Assembly (NCBI GenBank): GCA_024654415.1
Contig: JANLHQ010000011.1
Location: 1 to 35,817 of the forward strand
Direction: 5' to 3'
Origin: Candidatus Azambacteria bacterium
Lineage (GTDB): Bacteria; Patescibacteriota; Minisyncoccia; GWC2-36-17; WO2-46-25
DNA: 35,817 nucleotides
The notes beneath the pieces are model-generated. The model made no database searches and was not told the DNA's origin. It was given only the letters and a program-made list of their open reading frames with translations. The position numbers and the translations under genes are program-made. Below, in pieces: positions 7,247-15,513 of the stretch; position 1 is the stretch's first letter; every line of letters starts with the position of its first letter.

Positions 7247-8224
7247 CTACTTGTTTGAAGTGTATTTGAAATTCACATTATGCTGTTCCGCGGGAAGTTG
7301 ATAACCGTCAGCTTCGAAAGGATAAGCCAGTACTCCGCTGGGGAAATCAGTATCAGGGCTATAACTTTTCCAATAAAAGAACGACCCAGGTTGAACAAGG
7401 TGACGATGTATGTCCCCTTTCTGAATGTTCGGATTTACTGATGTGTCTGGTACACTGAAGTAAAAATCAGCAAAGTGGTGAGCGCCGGCGCCAGCCGGCA
7501 CGGTGCCAGCAAATCCAATTAGTTCACCACGTTTTACTTTGTATCCGATGAGAGCGCCATATGAAGACGCATTGCCCGTGGGTGGAAGCGTAAAATTCCC
7601 ATCCCAGAATAGTTGGAATCCCTGGGCTGGCGGCGCAAGGAGGTCGTTACTTGAACCTTGAGTGTGTCCGGTCAATAGAGGTGAGGTTGATAAATGATAT
7701 ACAGTCATATATACCCCCGGCCAATCAGGGCTTGCAGACTCGAAGAATAATTTAACGTCATCAGAATGGGCAGATATTCCTTCAGACACAATCTGAGTGC
7801 TGGTATCTCGAAAGCCAACTAGTATCATATCAAACGGTGCGAGTACCGGCGAATCACGATTATATGCTTCAAAGCTCATGCCGGGCTTATGCTCGTAAGG
7901 TGGCCATCCTGGATGGCCACCAACCTTGGGGCCAAGCGTAATTATATTAGGGTCAGCACCTGTACCATATAACTCCGTATGGGTATTAATGCCTTCCATA
8001 CTGGGTGGCGGTGATGTAATTGCAGATGCGCTTATTTTGGGTGCCAGAATGGGTTTTGAAGGAGGAGTAATTAATCTATCAGAACCTTCGTTTGATTTTG
8101 TATTGATATCTACATTTGAATTTTTGTTGAGTAGTTTTTCCAAAATACTGCTGCGATTTGCCGCATAAAATACGCCAACAATAAATGTAATAACCAGCAT
8201 TGAAATTATGAATTTTTTTCTCAT
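7247..8224 (-). CDS. Exported M23-peptidase-like (LysM-less) protein
   Basis: With ATG 8224 the 325-residue product begins MRKKFIISMLVITFIVG, a signal anchor. A Ser/Asn-rich linker leads to a beta-rich domain with SPVLAPFDMILVGF, MTVYHLS, YKVKRGELIGFAG and AGAHHFADFYF. This order recalls the lysostaphin-type M23 fold (APADG-V, Y-HL, V-KGQ-IG-xG, H-H-F). The usual first metal-ligand motif HxxxD is not clearly present, so it may be catalytically dead or a divergent relative; the M23 link is an inference from pattern, not a firm assignment. It sits 29 bases upstream of the cysteine-rich surface-protein gene in the same direction, which suggests a shared cell-wall role. Confidence 0.5.
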   Translation of the reverse strand: MRKKFIISMLVITFIVGVFYAANRSSILEKLLNKNSNVDINTKSNEGSDRLITPPSKPILAPKISASAITSPPPSMEGINTHTELYGTGADPNIITLGPKVGGHPGWPPYEHKPGMSFEAYNRDSPVLAPFDMILVGFRDTSTQIVSEGISAHSDDVKLFFESASPDWPGVYMTVYHLSTSPLLTGHTQGSSNDLLAPPAQGFQLFWDGNFTLPPTGNASSYGALIGYKVKRGELIGFAGTVPAGAGAHHFADFYFSVPDTSVNPNIQKGDIHRHLVQPGSFFYWKSYSPDTDFPSGVLAYPFEADGYQLPAEQHNVNFKYTSNK

Positions 8225-8316
8225 AATGGAAATGAGGACAGGGACAATTATGCTTGGGATTCTTCCCATTGAATTATTATATCAAAGAAAAAGGTACCTG
8301 ACACTTTTCTTCCATA

Positions 8317-8350
8317 AACATAAAAATCCCCGTTTGGGGATTTTTATGTT
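8317..8350. terminator. Intrinsic terminator hairpin, copy C
   Basis: AACATAAAAATCCCC pairs perfectly over 15 bp with GGGGATTTTTATGTT, with a four-base loop and T-rich flank. It lies in the gap between the defence operon (last stop at 8610) and the exported-protein gene, and directly precedes the 29-bp repeat at 8352. Confidence 0.7.
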
Positions 8351-8465
8351 TTGGCTCGCCCTACTCAAGGACTTTCGAACTTTGGATTGGGCAGAGGAGT
8401 ATAAATATCCGACCGTGATCCTCTCCCAAATGAAACAGTTACTAGCCGAACATCAGGAGGGATAA
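8351..8465 (+). pseudogene. Possible C-terminal remnant of a protein gene
   Basis: From the terminator at 8317-8350 an open plus-strand frame runs through the 29-bp element to TAA at 8463-8465. It reads FWLALLKDFRTLDWAEEYK and ends LLAEHQEG, which has the amphipathic character of a real protein tail. There is no start codon with a ribosome site, so if real it is a 5'-truncated remnant. The LxxLxxFRTxDW pattern reminds me of tails of large serine recombinases, but that is from memory and weak. The rest of the 8270-8609 gap shows only a short inverted repeat CTTAAC-N10-GTTAAG at 8583-8604. Confidence 0.25.
8352..8380 (+). repeat. 29-bp GCTCC-N15-CGAA element, copy C
   Basis: TGGCTCG, 15 bases, TTCGAAC. 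Spacing matches the copies at 2575, 3234 and 4508, while the middle 15 bases differ. It lies 230 bases beyond the left end of the defence island. Confidence 0.45.
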
Positions 8466-8609
8466 CCCCGATTTGCCAGCTGTTTGCCCTTGTGGCGAGC
8501 TTTGTCCCACGAACCCACGCTTGTCACCAATTGCCACCAGTACCCACCGGTTTGACCAAAATTTCGCCTCTAAAACGATTTACTTAACTTAAGCAAATGT
8601 TAAGCCAGT

Positions 8610-10088
8610 TTACATTACAAGCTCCTGATATCGCGCTTCGAGAAAGTCATTGATACCGTGAATGTCTTTTTTATTCCGTAAATTCAATAACTGTTTTATG
8701 TCCTTATCATCAAGAGCAATTATTCGGCCCCTACCGTCGTTCGCAGTATCTTTGCACCTCTTAATAAAGAGTTGCTTGTTCTTAAACGTACGACAAATAA
8801 GAAAACCAAACTGGCCTCGATTAGTAGAAAAACGTCCTGACAGTTGGTCAAGCTCTGGGTTGGCTGGGTCGCTTGAATAATTCTTGCATTCTACAAAAAC
8901 ATATCCTGACGGGACACTTTTAGTATTTGGGAGGTCAAAGAAAAAGCCATCGTGAGCCGCATTTTGGAAAGTAACATCAATTCTTTTTCTCCCCTCGTGT
9001 ATTTCATGTTCCTTTTTTGGATTAATAAGGTAAGGATAAAAAATTGCTGTTAATACACCAGTTATGTGATCGTGAAATTTCTTTGCGTTTTCATCGCCGG
9101 CTGGTATTGCACCAAGTTCACTAGCCAATGAATTGTAATCAAATTTTGACTCCTCAGCCTGACCAAAAGCAAACATGAGCAAGTCCTCGACAGTTATTTC
9201 ATTTAGGGAATAATTTTTACTTTTCTTATAATTTTTTAGAACCTCTGGATGTGCTTTAGAAAACTCATATAGATATGGCTTCGACAATGGATTTAGCTCT
9301 TTGAGTGCTTTTTTGAAAGGTGGGCGTCTCGTCCCATCTTTTAATGTTCTCACTAAAGATGAGTTCGCGTCTAAATGTTCTGATTGTAAAAAATTTAATA
9401 CAAAATGCTGATAGTATTCTTGATGGTTAAATTCTATTCCAAACCTAGCAATAGCCTTGGGTACGAGAATGACGCTGTGATTTTTGCAGACAGGTAAGTT
9501 AATATACTCGCTCGTCCATTTTTTATTTTCATTGTCCCAGATGGGGCCACTCGGAACAGAAACCATTGATATGCCCCAAAGCTCACATTGGGCTTGAGTG
9601 TATTCAACCAATTTATGGCGAATAATATTTGTTGAAATATCTGAAATCTTATCTCGGCTAATACCCTCAATTAGAAGCTCGCATTCTTCCAGGTCCTTAA
9701 TAAAACCCGTCTTAACGGCTGTGCTATCCGCAAGTGCTTTATATAAATCTTCCGCTTGCTCACCACCAACGCCCCTGCCTCGCGGATTTTCTCCTTTAGA
9801 AAGTCCGAATCTGGTCTGGTTCGGCTCTCTTAATCCAGACAGCATGTATTTAGCTTGCGGTTCATTACCTTCTCGAATCTGATCAATAACACCTTGAAAA
9901 AATTCGACAATGGCATTATGACAGTCAGTCGACCAATAATCACTTCTTTTTGAAACAGCATATGGGTCAATAAACAAAGGGATGTCCCCGTTGTTAATAG
10001 GGACATCCACAAAATCAAGCTCGTATTGGCTTTTATTCAAGCGGAAATATTCAGAAAATGTCTGCGCCATTATAATTTTCATATTCAT
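8610..10088 (-). CDS. PD-(D/E)XK nuclease-like protein of the ATPase-RloB operon
   Basis: This 492-residue cytosolic protein has an N-terminal domain of unknown type with an IPLFIDPYAV motif at about residues 36-45, and a C-terminal restriction-endonuclease fold. In the latter I see D371 (KRIDVTF), then E400-C-K402 at the end of the next strand (YVFVECKNY), and a downstream helix/strand QLSGRF then GFLICR (415-432). This is the D-ExK layout of PD-(D/E)XK nucleases, which cut DNA with a divalent metal. Its start is 34 bases after the stop of rloB, so it is the third gene of that operon. ATGs at 10082 and 10070 are alternative starts. AbiL-type systems usually have only the ATPase and RloB, so this partner is notable. 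Substrate is unknown. Confidence 0.65.
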   Translation of the reverse strand: MNMKIIMAQTFSEYFRLNKSQYELDFVDVPINNGDIPLFIDPYAVSKRSDYWSTDCHNAIVEFFQGVIDQIREGNEPQAKYMLSGLREPNQTRFGLSKGENPRGRGVGGEQAEDLYKALADSTAVKTGFIKDLEECELLIEGISRDKISDISTNIIRHKLVEYTQAQCELWGISMVSVPSGPIWDNENKKWTSEYINLPVCKNHSVILVPKAIARFGIEFNHQEYYQHFVLNFLQSEHLDANSSLVRTLKDGTRRPPFKKALKELNPLSKPYLYEFSKAHPEVLKNYKKSKNYSLNEITVEDLLMFAFGQAEESKFDYNSLASELGAIPAGDENAKKFHDHITGVLTAIFYPYLINPKKEHEIHEGRKRIDVTFQNAAHDGFFFDLPNTKSVPSGYVFVECKNYSSDPANPELDQLSGRFSTNRGQFGFLICRTFKNKQLFIKRCKDTANDGRGRIIALDDKDIKQLLNLRNKKDIHGINDFLEARYQELVM

Positions 10089-10122
10089 TTTTCATATTCA
10101 TCTCTTGATTATCAACTCCGGC

Positions 10123-10659
10123 TTACGATCCTTGCATTAAAGAAATAAGACTATTCAATTCCGGTACGTTAGCACGTTGTGTATCAAGGGTTGCTTTTGG
10201 AAAAAACTTATCATATTCACCGAGCTCAGTCCGTTTTTTCTTATTCAAATAATTGGATTCAAACTCACTTTTGCACCATGCTGAAGTCTTGCCGGAAAAA
10301 GATTGTCCGGGCCTCAAAATTGCGAGTAATATTGCCTCTAAGCAGGGGGAATTTTCGAGCAGTTCAATTCCTTGCTGTTTTGCTTCCGTTCGCGCCTGAT
10401 TCATTTCCTGCTCACCTTTGTCATTATCCAAAATCACGATTTTCCGATCAAACGCACCCGGCTCATTTACGGCATTAGTGATTATGTTTGTTGCTGTGCC
10501 ACCTTTGCCATTACGGATTGTTACAGCGACTCCGCTGTCTCGAGAGTATAATCCGCGCAAATGCTTTAGGAACATCTCCTCACCAAGCCCTTCTCCATAC
10601 ATCAGCAAGGTTCGGCTGGCACTACGACGTTTTTTCTTGTAAGGATTTGTCCGTGACAT
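10123..10659 (-). CDS. rloB: RloB/AbiLii-like protein
   Basis: This 178-residue protein begins with a basic segment (MSRTNPYKKKRR) followed by a Toprim-like core: YGEGLGEE at 21-28, the acid triad strand VILDND at 75-80 and a SPCLEAILLAI block at 104-114 that corresponds to the NP-FE-W-L motif of RloB proteins. RloB partners an AAA ATPase in restriction-linked loci of Campylobacter and in lactococcal AbiL, which blocks phage growth; its biochemical action is not established and a nuclease role is inferred from the Toprim-like acids. It starts 11 bases after the ATPase stop and is followed by the PD-(D/E)XK gene. Family assignment is good; the EAILLAI variant departs from the usual Trp/His motif. 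Confidence 0.75.
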   Translation of the reverse strand: MSRTNPYKKKRRSASRTLLMYGEGLGEEMFLKHLRGLYSRDSGVAVTIRNGKGGTATNIITNAVNEPGAFDRKIVILDNDKGEQEMNQARTEAKQQGIELLENSPCLEAILLAILRPGQSFSGKTSAWCKSEFESNYLNKKKRTELGEYDKFFPKATLDTQRANVPELNSLISLMQGS

Positions 10660-10670
10660 GATTTTCTATG

Positions 10671-11879
10671 TTAAATCTTCGGAACAGCTCCATACGCCCC
10701 GGCGATATATTTTGAATAATAATTATCATCAGAACGTACATCAGATACCTCATCTAAGCGCCATGCCTCGCTTATACCGTTCTCATTCTTTTCGACCAAT
10801 ACAATTTGATACTTATCTAACTTACTTAAGAGCATATGACTATGGGTACTTAAGAGAAGCTGTGCGTTTTTAGGATTCGTCTCCGGCTGTATAAACAAGT
10901 CAAACAACGCCATAACCATTTCAGGGTGTAGATTTACATCAAATTCGTCAACAATAGCAATACTTCCTTTTTCAAGGGCCGCAAGAATACTCTTCAAAAG
11001 TACAAACAATTGCTTTGTTCCAAATGACTCATATTGAACAGGTAGATACAACGTCTGCCCATTAAACATGTGGGATGCTCGGACATTAAGAGAAAAACCG
11101 TTTTCCTTTTTTTCTTTTTTTATCTCAAATCCACTTAGTCCCAAGTCAAATCGGCAAAGCAATTTTTCTGCTTCCTGTTTAAGAGCACTGTTTTCACTAA
11201 AGAAATCAAAAGCTTCGCCAAGTTGTGCGATTGAATTTGGTAGCAAATGGTCTCCGATCCAACCAGCCTCAATGACATTTGTTTCTATTTGTCCCCAATA
11301 TGTTGCTATCGTTTGACTTTCCGCATGATTAAGTCGAGCGGCAGTACCAATAACGCTCGCATTAGAACGCAAAAGATTTTCAAACCCTTTTGGCAAATCA
11401 AAATTATCTCCCTCAAAATCATATCGATTTTCTTTCACATTCCAGTTTCGAGAAAAAATCTTCTTGGTAGATTTTTTCTCTTTTGCAAAACTAGTGAGCT
11501 TTAGATCTTCGCTTAGAATCTTTTCTTTGGTGATAGTAAAAGCATAGGTATACACTTTTCCATCGACCTCAAAAACCACCGATAAGTCTGTCGGCTCATT
11601 CTTTTCGTCCCCAAACGCAAACGGCTGAACGACAATAGGATTCTCTGGCTTCATATTGAACGAATCAATAATCAACCATTTCAAAAACGGTAAAACTTTT
11701 AGCAAATTTGTTTTACCGGATGCGTTAGGTCCTATAACTGTTTCGACCTTCGAGAGTCGTACACCTGACTTGGCTACAAAATAGCCATTATTCTCTGGGG
11801 CATTACCATTTACCTCGAAAACAAGCGATGTTTCCTCACCAAAGGAATAGAAGTTTTTACATGAAATTGAATGAATCAT
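10671..11879 (-). CDS. AAA (AAA_15/21-type) ATPase, RloA/AbiLi-like
   Basis: This 402-residue ABC/SMC-like ATPase opens with MIHSISCKNFYSFGEE, the standard first strands of this family. It has a Walker A GPNASGKT at 50-57, a Walker B IAIVDEFD at about 313-320 followed by NLHPEM, and a switch-like STHSHMLL about 30 residues later. A lid and coiled insertion spans roughly 100-270. Such ATPases act as sensors or regulators in two-gene defence systems (RloA with RloB, AbiLi with AbiLii, Septu- and Gabija-like pairs). It is the first gene of a three-gene operon with its own promoter at 11919-11947 and an inverted repeat at 11951-11972. The RloB neighbour makes AbiL-like the best description. Confidence 0.85.
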   Translation of the reverse strand: MIHSISCKNFYSFGEETSLVFEVNGNAPENNGYFVAKSGVRLSKVETVIGPNASGKTNLLKVLPFLKWLIIDSFNMKPENPIVVQPFAFGDEKNEPTDLSVVFEVDGKVYTYAFTITKEKILSEDLKLTSFAKEKKSTKKIFSRNWNVKENRYDFEGDNFDLPKGFENLLRSNASVIGTAARLNHAESQTIATYWGQIETNVIEAGWIGDHLLPNSIAQLGEAFDFFSENSALKQEAEKLLCRFDLGLSGFEIKKEKKENGFSLNVRASHMFNGQTLYLPVQYESFGTKQLFVLLKSILAALEKGSIAIVDEFDVNLHPEMVMALFDLFIQPETNPKNAQLLLSTHSHMLLSKLDKYQIVLVEKNENGISEAWRLDEVSDVRSDDNYYSKYIAGAYGAVPKI

Positions 11880-11918
11880 ATTTTTATATGTTTTACCTTT
11901 ATTACCTCGACCTATCTC

Positions 11919-11947
11919 ATACTAGCAGATAATAGATAGAATTGCAA
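11919..11947 (-). promoter_or_regulatory. Promoter of the ATPase-RloB-nuclease operon
   Basis: On the minus strand, TTGCAA (11942-11947) and TAGTAT (11919-11924) are spaced by exactly 17 bases, giving a start about 30 bases upstream of the ATPase ATG. It is a good sigma-70 match in an otherwise gene-free 174-base gap. Confidence 0.6.
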
Positions 11948-11950
11948 GCT

Positions 11951-11972
11951 TTTCTACAATAATTTGTAGAAA
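11951..11972. promoter_or_regulatory. Operator-like perfect inverted repeat
   Basis: TTTCTACAA and TTGTAGAAA form a perfect 9-bp inverted repeat with a four-base spacer, centred about 15 bases upstream of the -35 box of the ATPase operon. The position suits an activator site or a repressor interfering with polymerase. The candidate regulator is unknown; the Fic protein's winged helix is one possibility. Confidence 0.5.
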
Positions 11973-12053
11973 GTGGAGAAATATAGGTATTTTCAAGCTA
12001 TTTTACCTCCTCGGACTAGCCTGATTCTTAAGTTATACACACCCCTATAAGAT

Positions 12054-13037
12054 TCAGCTTTCTAATGCCCTGATTATTTCTTTGGTAACATGCCACATAA
12101 CGACGGGTGCGACAGCATTTCCCAAAGCTTTATAATTCGTCGTTCGTGATCCGGGAAGCACAAAAGAATCCGGAAAAGATTGTATGCGAGCTACCTCAAG
12201 GGGGGTGAACATTCTATACCTGCCATTTACCTGCAAAACCGGGTCGGTGCTGTTTAAGCTTACTTTTGCAAGATGTGCTCCGACTGTATTGCTTGGTTCA
12301 TGTAATTTTTGCACCCGGCCCTTGTTCATGGTCTTTGAGTGTTTGGTTGCGGACATACCGTTGACAGCTTTTGCGCTGAAATAAAATTTTTCCTCGACTT
12401 CATGGTTGGGTAAAACAATCATAGAAAGTGGCACCGGATTGCTTTCGGTTACCGGCTTTGGAAATTCGAAGCGGTCATACGTTTTCTTATTCTTGAATCC
12501 TACAATAAACACACGTTCGCGTTTTTGCGGAACGCCGTAATGGGAAGCATTCAGAACCTTATATTTGATATGATAGCCAGCTCGCTCGAATTCTTTTATG
12601 ATTAGCGGAAAAGCTTCTCCTTTGTTAGCCGACAGTAATCCTTTCACATTCTCGGCTACGAATACGGACGGTTTTTTGTCTTTAAGAATCCTGCACATTT
12701 CGAAAAACAATTTTCCTCTATCATCTTTATATCCGAGGCGGCGAGGATTCTGCGCCACTACCGAAAAAGATTGGCAAGGAAACCCTCCGGTCAAAATATC
12801 GTGATCTGGAACATCTTTTGATTTCAGTTCTTTTATATCTCTTACATCAATTTTCAGTGAAAAATTCGCATTATAAACATCGCATATCGATTTATCGAAA
12901 TCCGTGGCATAAACTGTTTCCACCGGATGTTTTTTAAATCTTTTGCCCAAGTACGCGAAGCCGCCCTCCGCCCCTAGGTCCATCCCTCCGCATCCACTAA
13001 ACAAGGAAACTATTTTGTATTTTTTGGTTATTTTCAT
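12054..13037 (-). CDS. DNA (cytosine-5) methyltransferase, first of two
   Basis: This 327-residue protein transfers a methyl group from S-adenosylmethionine to C5 of cytosine in DNA. Visible motifs in order are I FSGCGG (13-18), IV GGFPCQS with catalytic C88, VI ENV (129-131), VIII QKRERV (171-176), a target-recognition region of about 195-285, and IX/X ending LGNAVAP (about 306-312). The PCQS variant of PCQG is common. The start ATGA overlaps the endonuclease stop by four bases, so translation is coupled. It is the last gene of the six-gene operon. The specificity cannot be read. A second C5 methyltransferase on the other side of the endonuclease suggests that each modifies one strand of an asymmetric site. 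Confidence 0.92.
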   Translation of the reverse strand: MKITKKYKIVSLFSGCGGMDLGAEGGFAYLGKRFKKHPVETVYATDFDKSICDVYNANFSLKIDVRDIKELKSKDVPDHDILTGGFPCQSFSVVAQNPRRLGYKDDRGKLFFEMCRILKDKKPSVFVAENVKGLLSANKGEAFPLIIKEFERAGYHIKYKVLNASHYGVPQKRERVFIVGFKNKKTYDRFEFPKPVTESNPVPLSMIVLPNHEVEEKFYFSAKAVNGMSATKHSKTMNKGRVQKLHEPSNTVGAHLAKVSLNSTDPVLQVNGRYRMFTPLEVARIQSFPDSFVLPGSRTTNYKALGNAVAPVVMWHVTKEIIRALES

Positions 13038-14464
13038 ACGAGTAATTTCTCCCAGTATCCTGATTTATCTGAGTACCTGATATCCGCTCCGTCACGTGGA
13101 CTCATATCTAGCGTGTCAGATTTGTATTGGCCAACAGGATCTTGGATCAGGAACAGATTTACATCCTTGGACGAAATCATTAATCTATAAACAAAGTAGG
13201 TTTTTCTCAAACTATTGGCCGCACTCCATTCGCTCGGCGTCATATGAAAGTTACTCGTCGCGAGCTTGCCTCGACTGATGCTTGTCTTGACCTCGACATA
13301 CCTGCGAATATCACCGATTCCTTCGAAAGACGAAATATCATATCCGACTGCGAATGTCTCCGGAATTTTCTTTATAAGATGCAATAAGTCTTCGCGCTTA
13401 AGCGTTACCATCCTGATTTTCTCGTGTTCGATCACGATTGCTTCACCTACATCTCCCACCTCTTTGGTTTTTACTTGTTCACCCTCTCTGATCATCTGCA
13501 CTTTCATCAAAACTTCTTTAATGAATGCGCTCGTATCCCTATCTTCAGTGGTTTCGCTGGCTTCTTCGATAATTGAAAGGATGTTTGCTTCAAAGATACT
13601 TGAATCAAGCTTGTTGTTTACATGATGGAACCAATCTTGCTGAGTGGATACCACGTCAGCGAGTGATAGATCGCTCTTGGTGTACAAGGGCTGATAGGGT
13701 GCGAAATATGAGCCGTCGTTGATAAAAGCCTGTATCGTTTCAAGATTTACCGTGTTTAAATAATACTGATAGTTCTGCCTAAGTCTTACCAGATCGGCGA
13801 GCTCCATGTAATCGAGCACATCTCCTGCATAGCGGATAACATCTCCTTGAGAATCATATTCAATATCGTTTTTCCTGTTGGCCAAGATAAGCTCCGCTGT
13901 TTCCTTCGGAGAACGATTGTCCCTTGTAACCCTTAAGTCGTTAAAAATACAGTGGGTGGTTTCAGCTTTCGTCAAACCAAATTTTTCCGACTCGCCGACC
14001 AGTTTCTTGCCTTCAAGCATTACCTGCATAAGATATTTTGCCGGCTTGAATCTAATGCCGGCTTTTATGCATTCAAGAGTTTCGTGGGGTTTCAAATGAC
14101 CTCCGGGATACTGGAAGTAGAAAAGAAAATATCGAAAAAATTCAATAAGGTCCTGCGATTCTGAAAGCAGAAGAGCCATGCGTCCAGGTTGGGATATATC
14201 CCCGTCGTGTTCGATCAGCCCGAATAAGGACGAAATCTCAGTACGCCAATTATTGATTGTCTTTAATTCTTTTGAAAAATTGCCGGGGTAGAACTTGATG
14301 GTGTTATTTAATTTCTGCTTGAAAGTTTCGTGTTCCTCTGGCTTGAGCTTTGCAATTTCTGTCGCCATATAGAAAAGCACGTTCTCGACATCGTTTTTGA
14401 AACGAGGACGGATGTGATGTAGTCTGAAAAAATATTCTTTTGGTGTTTTGTAAATACTTTTCAT
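13034..14464 (-). CDS. Restriction endonuclease with C-terminal DUF3883 (PD-(D/E)XK) domain
   Basis: This 476-residue protein lies between two C5-cytosine methyltransferase genes and overlaps both by an ATGA. Residues 337-450 follow the DUF3883 pattern: GDVGEAIVIEHE with E341, then GYDISSFEG with D376, YVEVKTS with E391-V-K393, and FHMTPSEWSAA. The D-ExK core is a PD-(D/E)XK nuclease active site. The N-terminal 330 residues show no known motif and probably recognise DNA. The context makes it the restriction partner, cutting unmodified invading DNA. The sequence does not show the cut position. DUF3883 also occurs in McrBC-like and helicase defence proteins, but no such partner is here. Confidence 0.8.
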   Translation of the reverse strand: MKSIYKTPKEYFFRLHHIRPRFKNDVENVLFYMATEIAKLKPEEHETFKQKLNNTIKFYPGNFSKELKTINNWRTEISSLFGLIEHDGDISQPGRMALLLSESQDLIEFFRYFLFYFQYPGGHLKPHETLECIKAGIRFKPAKYLMQVMLEGKKLVGESEKFGLTKAETTHCIFNDLRVTRDNRSPKETAELILANRKNDIEYDSQGDVIRYAGDVLDYMELADLVRLRQNYQYYLNTVNLETIQAFINDGSYFAPYQPLYTKSDLSLADVVSTQQDWFHHVNNKLDSSIFEANILSIIEEASETTEDRDTSAFIKEVLMKVQMIREGEQVKTKEVGDVGEAIVIEHEKIRMVTLKREDLLHLIKKIPETFAVGYDISSFEGIGDIRRYVEVKTSISRGKLATSNFHMTPSEWSAANSLRKTYFVYRLMISSKDVNLFLIQDPVGQYKSDTLDMSPRDGADIRYSDKSGYWEKLLV

Positions 14465-15513
14465 ATCTTTTTATTTAAAGCTTTAGCCAGGGCTTTCGCT
14501 ATCTGTTCTGCCATAAGCGGCGGAACCGCGTTTCCAACTTGCTTGTATTGGCTGGTTTTGGAACCCATGAACACGAAATCATCGGGGAATGATTGCAGTC
14601 TAGCAGACTCCCTAACCGTGGGTATCCGGTTCCATTTGTAATGGAAATGGTGCCTATGTCCGGTATCGATGGTAAAGCTTGGTTTGTTACTGCTGTATCG
14701 GGTCCAAGCTATATTGACACGGCGGGTATTTTTTAGATGATCCGGCAAATCTTTGTAATTGCCCCCGTCAGGCACAAGCGCAATGATGTCTGTTGTTTTT
14801 TGATCATGATTTGTTATCTCATGGTTAAAAATTTTATTAGACTTTTTTCTCATTTTCGCCTGATAATCCGAAACTGGTTTTTTCTTATTCTCTGTTCCAT
14901 CCTTAACTGATCCTTCGGGAAGATCGGAAATAGCCTGTCCTGCGGTTGCTTTAGATTCAGGATCCGAAAAGGTTGGTTCGGGGAAAATAAAGCTGTTATG
15001 ACCAAGGGTTCCCACAAATACGACACGCCTGCGGTTTTGCGGAACGCCGTAATCAGAAGCTAGCATGACTTTGTATTTGACCTCATAGCCAAGAGCTGTG
15101 AAATCCTTCAGGATTTTATTCTTTATTTTGCCGCCAGACATCGCTACAAGATTCGGAACATTCTCAAGGACGAATGCCTTCGGTCTCAACTGCTTCACTG
15201 TTTTAACAAAGCTGGTATAGAGTCCGTTACGAGGGTCATTTGGATTCCTTTTCCCTGAAATTGAAAATCCTTGACATGGTGGTCCACCGACCACTACATC
15301 GATTTTGCCAGTAATTTTTTCTAAATTCTTGGGATCGAAGTTTCCTAAATCCATCAGAATGCCTTTTGATCCGGGATGATTCCTCTCAAAAGTTATAAGT
15401 GAGTCTTTCCAGTTATCTATTCCTGCTACCACGTCAAAACCAGCTCGTACAAAACCGTAGGAAAGACCACCACAACCTGAAAATAGATCTAGAACTTTTA
15501 ATTTATTCTTCAT
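14461..15513 (-). CDS. DNA (cytosine-5) methyltransferase, second of two
   Basis: This 350-residue C5 methyltransferase shows motif I LDLFSGCGG (8-16), IV GGPPCQGFS with catalytic C80, VI ENVP (117-120), VIII PQNRRRV (about 161-167), a target region of about 185-300 and a C-terminal QVGNAVPP. It differs clearly from the enzyme at 12054-13037 in the target region, so it is not a recent duplicate and probably reads a different half-site or strand. Its start lies inside the last codons of radC (11-base overlap) and its stop overlaps the endonuclease start, so it sits in the middle of a translationally coupled array. Methylation would protect host DNA from the DUF3883 endonuclease. Confidence 0.92.
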   Translation of the reverse strand: MKNKLKVLDLFSGCGGLSYGFVRAGFDVVAGIDNWKDSLITFERNHPGSKGILMDLGNFDPKNLEKITGKIDVVVGGPPCQGFSISGKRNPNDPRNGLYTSFVKTVKQLRPKAFVLENVPNLVAMSGGKIKNKILKDFTALGYEVKYKVMLASDYGVPQNRRRVVFVGTLGHNSFIFPEPTFSDPESKATAGQAISDLPEGSVKDGTENKKKPVSDYQAKMRKKSNKIFNHEITNHDQKTTDIIALVPDGGNYKDLPDHLKNTRRVNIAWTRYSSNKPSFTIDTGHRHHFHYKWNRIPTVRESARLQSFPDDFVFMGSKTSQYKQVGNAVPPLMAEQIAKALAKALNKKI

